DNA of 58,885 bases from Porphyromonas sp. COT-290 OH3588 (GTDB lineage Bacteria; Bacteroidota; Bacteroidia; Bacteroidales; Porphyromonadaceae). The notes under the pieces were generated by a model that was not told where the DNA came from, ran no database searches, and was given only the letters and a program-made list of their open reading frames with translations. Made by a program: the position numbers and the translations under genes. The stretch is taken from contig NZ_JRFC01000008.1 of the NCBI RefSeq assembly GCF_000769075.1, positions 1-58,885 of the forward strand, written 5' to 3'. Below are positions 55,176-58,885 of the stretch, in pieces. Numbering within the stretch: position 1 is the stretch's first letter; every line of letters starts with the position of its first letter.

Positions 55176-55203
55176 ATTTACTCAAATCCTCCCGCTAGCC
55201 AAA
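55173..55203 (-). promoter_or_regulatory. Consensus promoter of porT-sialidase
   Basis: On the minus strand: TTTG (55203-55200), 19-nt spacer, TAAATTTG (55180-55173). The predicted start near 55166 would leave almost no leader before the porT Met at 55166. Confidence 0.7.
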
Positions 55204-55409
55204 AGAATGCCCAAAGCGACACTCACTACGTTCGTTTGTCCTAGGCTCGGAAACTTATACCCCACTGGGGCTTTCTTAGTCTGTCGCTTTCAATCGAAGA
55301 CATTGAAAAGCTACTTTTCGTCTTTTGAGTTAAAGTATGTAAATGTGTTTGGACTTGTTTGGGCGAACTGACGGAGGTTTTTGGGAGAATGGTTTCGCCC
55401 AAAATAAGA

Positions 55410-55740
55410 AATTGAAGGGAACGTTTTTTCTGATTAGTCCTACAATTCTCGGCAATGTGCCCACCAATCTCCCAAGATTGATGGGAAGAAAATCAGAAAT
55501 GTCTGCTTTAATCAAACTCAATCTCTCCAGATCCTGTTTTATGTATCTGTAAATAAGTGTGTTGTTTTAGTTTTGTTTTAGGCGGGTGTTTTCATTGGCC
55601 TAGGACTAAGTGCTCAAATAGTATTGGGCGCCGTGTGGAGCCTGCTAGGTGCTAAATACGGCGTGTGCCATTTTTGCTCTGTCCTATTCTCTTTTTCTCA
55701 TCAACATTCTGAAATTTGAGCTAAAATATAAATCTCGCTT
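55410..55740 (-). repeat. Dispersed intergenic repeat, copy D (inverted)
   Basis: Copy D on the minus strand, between divergent porT and ABC transporter genes. Block 1 (minus strand GCCGTATTTAGCACCTAGCA) is at 55636-55662, block 2 at 55455-55490, start-to-start 172 bp. CTTCCCATCAAT is at 55478-55489 and a diverged copy (GTTCCCTTCAAT) at 55411-55422, 67 bp apart. The minus strand upstream of block 1 has ATTTATATTTTAG and TTTCAGAATGTTG (55699-55731), matching copy B. Confidence 0.78.
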
Positions 55741-55913
55741 CTTAGCCAAGCACCGTCATGCGAGCAGGAATAATGGGAGAGAATGAACACGCAAGAGCGG
55801 AATCAGATAGAGAAAATTGTGTATCTTGCATTGTTTTTGGTATTCAGTACTCTCCCCCAAGCTGTGTGCCATAACGCCTATAAACAACAGCAAATTCAAT
55901 ACTTATCATACGT
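55741..55913 (+). other. Leader of the ABC transporter genes
   Basis: No gene is supported. GTATCTTGC at 55821 resembles the -7 box weakly. Otherwise nothing recognised. Confidence 0.3.
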
Positions 55914-56822
55914 ATGGCATTTATAGATGTACAGCATGTAAGCAAGCATTATGCCGCACACACAGCCCTAGACGACGTTAGTCTGTCCGTGCAGGCTGGG
56001 CGTGTTTTCGGCTTGCTGGGACCGAATGGTGCGGGTAAGACTTCTCTTATTCGCATCATCAATCGCATCACGGCTCCAGATAGTGGGACAATCCTTTTCG
56101 ATGGGCATCCGCTCAAAGCTGATGATGTGGCACGTATCGGCTATCTACCCGAGGAGCGTGGCCTATACCGTAAGATGAAAGTGGGTGATCAGGCTATTTA
56201 TCTCTCTCGCCTCAAAGGGCTCAGTAAGGCGGAGGCGAAGAAGCGCCTAGAGCAATGGTTTGAGAAGTTCGACATTATGCCTTGGTGGAATAAGAAGGTC
56301 GAGGAGCTCTCCAAGGGCATGCAACAGAAAGTGCAATTCATCTGCACTGTCCTACACGAACCCGACCTATTGATCTTCGACGAACCTTTTAGTGGCTTCG
56401 ACCCTGTTAATGCTGAGCTACTCAAAAGCGAGATCCTACAACTTAGGGATCAAGGGCGTACGATCATCTTCTCTACCCACAATATGCAGAGTGTAGAGGA
56501 GGTCTGCGACGACATTGCCCTGATCAATCGCTCTCGTCTAGTGCTCAGTGGCACAGTAGAGGAGATACGTGCCCGATATGCTAGCCCATACGTGGAGCTG
56601 CGTGTAGATAGAGCTCTATCTCAGGAGGAGCTGGAGTACATCGACCCCATCAGCTCAAGGCTGCATCAAGGACAAATGGTGCTCAAGCTCATGCGTCGTG
56701 AGGGAGAGAGCAATAGAGCGCTCATCAACCGACTGCCCGAGTATATCAATATCCTAGAGTTTCATCAAGAGATCCCATCTATGCATGAGATCTTCCTTAA
56801 TACAGTGCAGAACCATGATTAA
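55914..56822 (+). CDS. ABC transporter ATP-binding protein (NatA-like)
   Basis: ATPase of an ABC-2-type exporter. The 302-residue protein has Walker A GLLGPNGAGKTS, signature LSKGMQQK and Walker B LLIFDEPFSGFD, plus the H loop (FSTHNMQS) and a C-terminal extension of about 80 residues. The pair with the next gene resembles NatA, part of the Na+ or small-molecule efflux pump NatAB. The permease start at 56815 overlaps its stop by 8 bp, so both are coupled. Cargo unknown. Confidence 0.93.
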   Translation: MAFIDVQHVSKHYAAHTALDDVSLSVQAGRVFGLLGPNGAGKTSLIRIINRITAPDSGTILFDGHPLKADDVARIGYLPEERGLYRKMKVGDQAIYLSRLKGLSKAEAKKRLEQWFEKFDIMPWWNKKVEELSKGMQQKVQFICTVLHEPDLLIFDEPFSGFDPVNAELLKSEILQLRDQGRTIIFSTHNMQSVEEVCDDIALINRSRLVLSGTVEEIRARYASPYVELRVDRALSQEELEYIDPISSRLHQGQMVLKLMRREGESNRALINRLPEYINILEFHQEIPSMHEIFLNTVQNHD

Positions 56823-58134
56823 CTATGGTAAAATAGGGCTGGTTATCCAGCGAGAGTACATCACCCGTGTTGCCAAAAAGAGCTTTATCCTTATTACTCT
56901 GCTTGCGCCCGTAGTATTTGTGCTGATTGCTACAATCCCCATATTGCTCAGTCAGATGGATACGGGAGAGCAGCAGGTCGTTGCTGTGATCGACCGCACG
57001 GGGCAATATGCACCACTGCTAGAAGATACGGAGCAGTATCGCTTCGTCGTGGCAGACAAGAGTGCCAACGAATATCGCTCCGCAGGTGGCGAGCAGGAGA
57101 TCACAGCTGTGCTGGAGATCACAGAGGATCTAGGTGTATCTCCCAAGGCAATCAACCTATTTTCTTTCAAGACTCTGCCCACGGGACTAGAGCGGCATAT
57201 CAATAGCTTACTCTCGACTTACGTGACGGATCAGAAAATAGCCTCGCACAATATCCCTGAGCTTAAAGAAATTATCCGTACAAGCAAGGTCGAGATCGTC
57301 GCCAATACCTACAAGTGGAGCGAAGATGGAGCCGAGAGTGTGAGCTCGGGGGCAGCTTCTAGTGTCATTGGGCTGTTGCTTAGCTTCGTCAGTTATATGT
57401 TCATCATGCTCTATGGAGGTATGATTATTCAGAGTGTCATAGAGGAGAAAAAGAGCCGTATCGTAGAGGTGATGGTGTCTTCTGTTCGCCCCTTCGAGTT
57501 GATGATGGGTAAGATCGTCGGTATAGGCCTAGTGGGGCTAACGCAAATCTTCATTTGGGTAGTTGCCCTTATTGGTATTGGCCTAGCTGCTCAATTCTTC
57601 CTAATAGGCGATTTGTACAGCCCCGAGGCCTTGGCCGCAGCACAGAGTAGTGGTAGCTTATCGGCAAGTGAGCTACAAGCGGCCTCGGATATCTTCGGTG
57701 TCATGCAGGGGATTAACTTCTTCCAGATGATTGTGTTCTTCGTGCTGTTCTTCATTGGGGGGTACCTGCTCTATGCTTCTGTACTGGCAGCACTGGGGTC
57801 TTCCGTTTCGAGCGACGAGGATGCCGGCCAGCTGATGCTCCCCGTAACGATGATTATGGTCTTCTCTCTCTATGTGGGTATGGCTGCGGCCGAGAACCCC
57901 GAGGGCAATCTGGCATTCTGGACCTCGCTCATTCCGTTTACTTCGCCCATAGTGATGATGTCACGCCTCGCCTATGACGTCCCTCTCTGGGAGCAGATCC
58001 TTAGCCTTGTATTGCTCTTTGGGCTCTCTATACTACTTACCTACTTTGGTGCCAAAATTTACCGTGTCGGTATCCTGATGTATGGCAAGAAACCATCGCT
58101 CAAGGAGCTGTGGAGATGGATGAATTATAAGTAG
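56815..58134 (+). CDS. ABC-2 transporter permease (NatB-like)
   Basis: A 439-residue membrane protein with one membrane segment near the N-terminus (LITLLAPVVFVLIATIPILL), a large extracytoplasmic domain (about 40-175), then five or six segments (about 180-425) including SYMFIMLYGGMIIQSVIEEKKSRIVEVMVSSVRP, the family signature. The frame extends to 56785, but MINYGKIGLVIQREY at 56815 is the natural start, overlapping the ATPase stop. The cargo cannot be told. LMW phosphatase follows after 7 bp. Confidence 0.93.
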   Translation: MINYGKIGLVIQREYITRVAKKSFILITLLAPVVFVLIATIPILLSQMDTGEQQVVAVIDRTGQYAPLLEDTEQYRFVVADKSANEYRSAGGEQEITAVLEITEDLGVSPKAINLFSFKTLPTGLERHINSLLSTYVTDQKIASHNIPELKEIIRTSKVEIVANTYKWSEDGAESVSSGAASSVIGLLLSFVSYMFIMLYGGMIIQSVIEEKKSRIVEVMVSSVRPFELMMGKIVGIGLVGLTQIFIWVVALIGIGLAAQFFLIGDLYSPEALAAAQSSGSLSASELQAASDIFGVMQGINFFQMIVFFVLFFIGGYLLYASVLAALGSSVSSDEDAGQLMLPVTMIMVFSLYVGMAAAENPEGNLAFWTSLIPFTSPIVMMSRLAYDVPLWEQILSLVLLFGLSILLTYFGAKIYRVGILMYGKKPSLKELWRWMNYK

Positions 58135-58141
58135 AGGAGTT

Positions 58142-58624
58142 ATGATGAGCCAAGAAAAGATTAAAGTACTGTTTGTGTGTTTAGGGAATATCTGCCGTTC
58201 GCCATCGGCTGAGGGTGTGTTCCTGCATTACATTGAGCATGAGGGCTTGTCTGAGCGATTCGAGATTGACTCGGCTGGTACTTCGGCGCACCACGAGGGC
58301 GAGCGAGCTGATAGTAGAATGCGCGCCCACGCAGCACGCAGGGGGTATGACCTCCTCTCGCTCAGCCGCCCCGTGAGGTATGAGGACTTCTTCCACTATG
58401 ACTATATTATAGGTATGGACGAAGCTAATAGGCGCACACTCCTCGAGCGAGCACCGACCGAAGAGGCTGCAGGCAAGATCAGCATCCTAACGGATTGGGC
58501 GCCCAATCCCCTTCGGGATCATGTGCCCGACCCGTACTACGGCGGTAGCGAAGGCTTCGAGCTAGTTCTCGACCTAATCGAATACTGCTGTCCGTATCTC
58601 GTGGGTAAGATGATCAAGGAATAG
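58142..58624 (+). CDS. Low-molecular-weight protein-tyrosine phosphatase
   Basis: A 160-residue phosphatase of the LMW-PTP family. The P-loop CLGNICRS holds Cys13 and Arg19, and the general acid Asp130 is in DPYYGG. Both are intact. In Porphyromonas such phosphatases affect capsule and community formation, but the target here is unknown. ATG codons at 58142 and 58145 are both possible starts. It lies 7 bp after the ABC permease and may be cotranscribed. A palindromic element closes it. Confidence 0.94.
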   Translation: MMSQEKIKVLFVCLGNICRSPSAEGVFLHYIEHEGLSERFEIDSAGTSAHHEGERADSRMRAHAARRGYDLLSLSRPVRYEDFFHYDYIIGMDEANRRTLLERAPTEEAAGKISILTDWAPNPLRDHVPDPYYGGSEGFELVLDLIEYCCPYLVGKMIKE

Positions 58625-58645
58625 GGTAGGATAGAGTACAGAAAA

Positions 58646-58690
58646 GTGGGGGCTGTAGCCAAATTGCTTTGAGCTAGGCCCCCATTCTTT
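58646..58690 (+). terminator. Terminator behind the phosphatase (palindromic family, copy 6, diverged)
   Basis: TGGGGGCTGTAGCC and GAGCTAGGCCCCCA form a stem of about 10 GC-rich pairs with mismatches and are followed by TTCTTTTTCTC. The GGGGGCTGTAGC arm is like copy 5, but the right arm has diverged. Confidence 0.6.
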
Positions 58691-58885
58691 TTCTCTTGCC
58701 CTAGGTGGGAGTGCGCTATTTCCTCTATACCGTATTATATATAGGGGGTTTTTGGGGGAGGCTGGTTGGTTTTGGGGTTTGCTGGGGGTTGTTTTTTCTG
58801 TTTTCTCTGCTTGTTTTGCTGATTTGTCTTTGTTTTTGGTGCTATTTGCTGTGTATGCGCAGGCATTCCTCGCCGTGTTCTTTTG
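58691..58885 (+). other. G/T-rich tract at the end of the window
   Basis: From 58741 the plus strand is almost devoid of A and rich in G then T. Four G runs (58744-58748, 58754-58758, 58774-58777, 58784-58788) with loops of 5, 15 and 6 nt might form a G-quadruplex. No gene starts before the window ends. Confidence 0.45.

Overview
The window looks like a chromosomal segment of an anaerobic Bacteroidota bacterium, most probably Porphyromonas or a close relative. The grounds are: promoters of the Bacteroidota type (TTTG, 19-21 nt, TAnnTTTG); a C10 cysteine peptidase ending in a type IX secretion (T9SS) sorting domain; a PorT-like outer membrane protein; a sialidase, a GH92 mannosidase and a Ser-type sulfatase for host glycans; and anaerobic redox genes (pyruvate:ferredoxin oxidoreductase, 2[4Fe-4S] ferredoxin, flavodiiron protein, meso-diaminopimelate dehydrogenase). 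The species is inferred, not proven. Most of the window is ordinary core genome without prophage, CRISPR array, rRNA or an intact transposase gene.

Layout. 0.2-5.4 kb: purB, then a GH92 mannosidase convergent with a sulfatase across a strong bidirectional terminator. 6.3-11.4 kb: gyrA, a TPR exported protein, comF and a 54-residue ferredoxin. 11.4-14.5 kb: lplA, a YhcC-type radical SAM protein, a degenerate methyltransferase-like protein and a cobalamin adenosyltransferase. 15-20.4 kb: aspS, then Nif3-like, zinc-ribbon and tilS genes in tight order. 20.4-23.7 kb, minus strand: an AI-2E transporter-family protein, an RsmF-like rRNA methyltransferase and TrmN6. 24.5-35.3 kb, plus strand: DUF2027/Smr, CYTH, an alpha/beta hydrolase, a TPR membrane protein, ribH, tRNA-Tyr and tRNA-Gly, panD, ffh, ddh, lgt, a flavodiiron protein and nagB. 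35.7-55.2 kb, mostly minus strand: C10 peptidase, SDR epimerase, clpB, (tRNA-Asn, plus), CvfB-like, a PDZ/DUF4136 protein, PFOR, a remarkable Cys/Lys-rich exported protein, sialidase and PorT. 55.9-58.6 kb: an ABC-2 exporter pair and a low-molecular-weight tyrosine phosphatase.

The genes suggest a host-associated asaccharolytic or glycan-foraging anaerobe: sialidase, mannosidase and sulfatase trim host glycans, NagB feeds amino-sugars into glycolysis, the C10 peptidase is exported by T9SS (to which PorT belongs), and PFOR with ferredoxin handles the electrons while the flavodiiron protein removes O2 or NO.

The most interesting non-genic signal is a dispersed intergenic repeat family. Four copies of about 270-340 bp lie at 5.6, 23.9, 44.4 and 55.5 kb with two conserved blocks spaced a constant 172-174 bp apart, and a fragment-like cluster lies at 39.5 kb. 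Three of the four full copies sit between divergent genes. A second family of near-palindromes (GGGCTGTGTCAAAATT core) recurs six times, usually behind genes, and in one case bounds a 309-bp MITE-like composite with another 140-bp inverted-repeat element nested inside it. The most interesting protein is the small exported polypeptide built of CDKK-like repeats (51455-51802).
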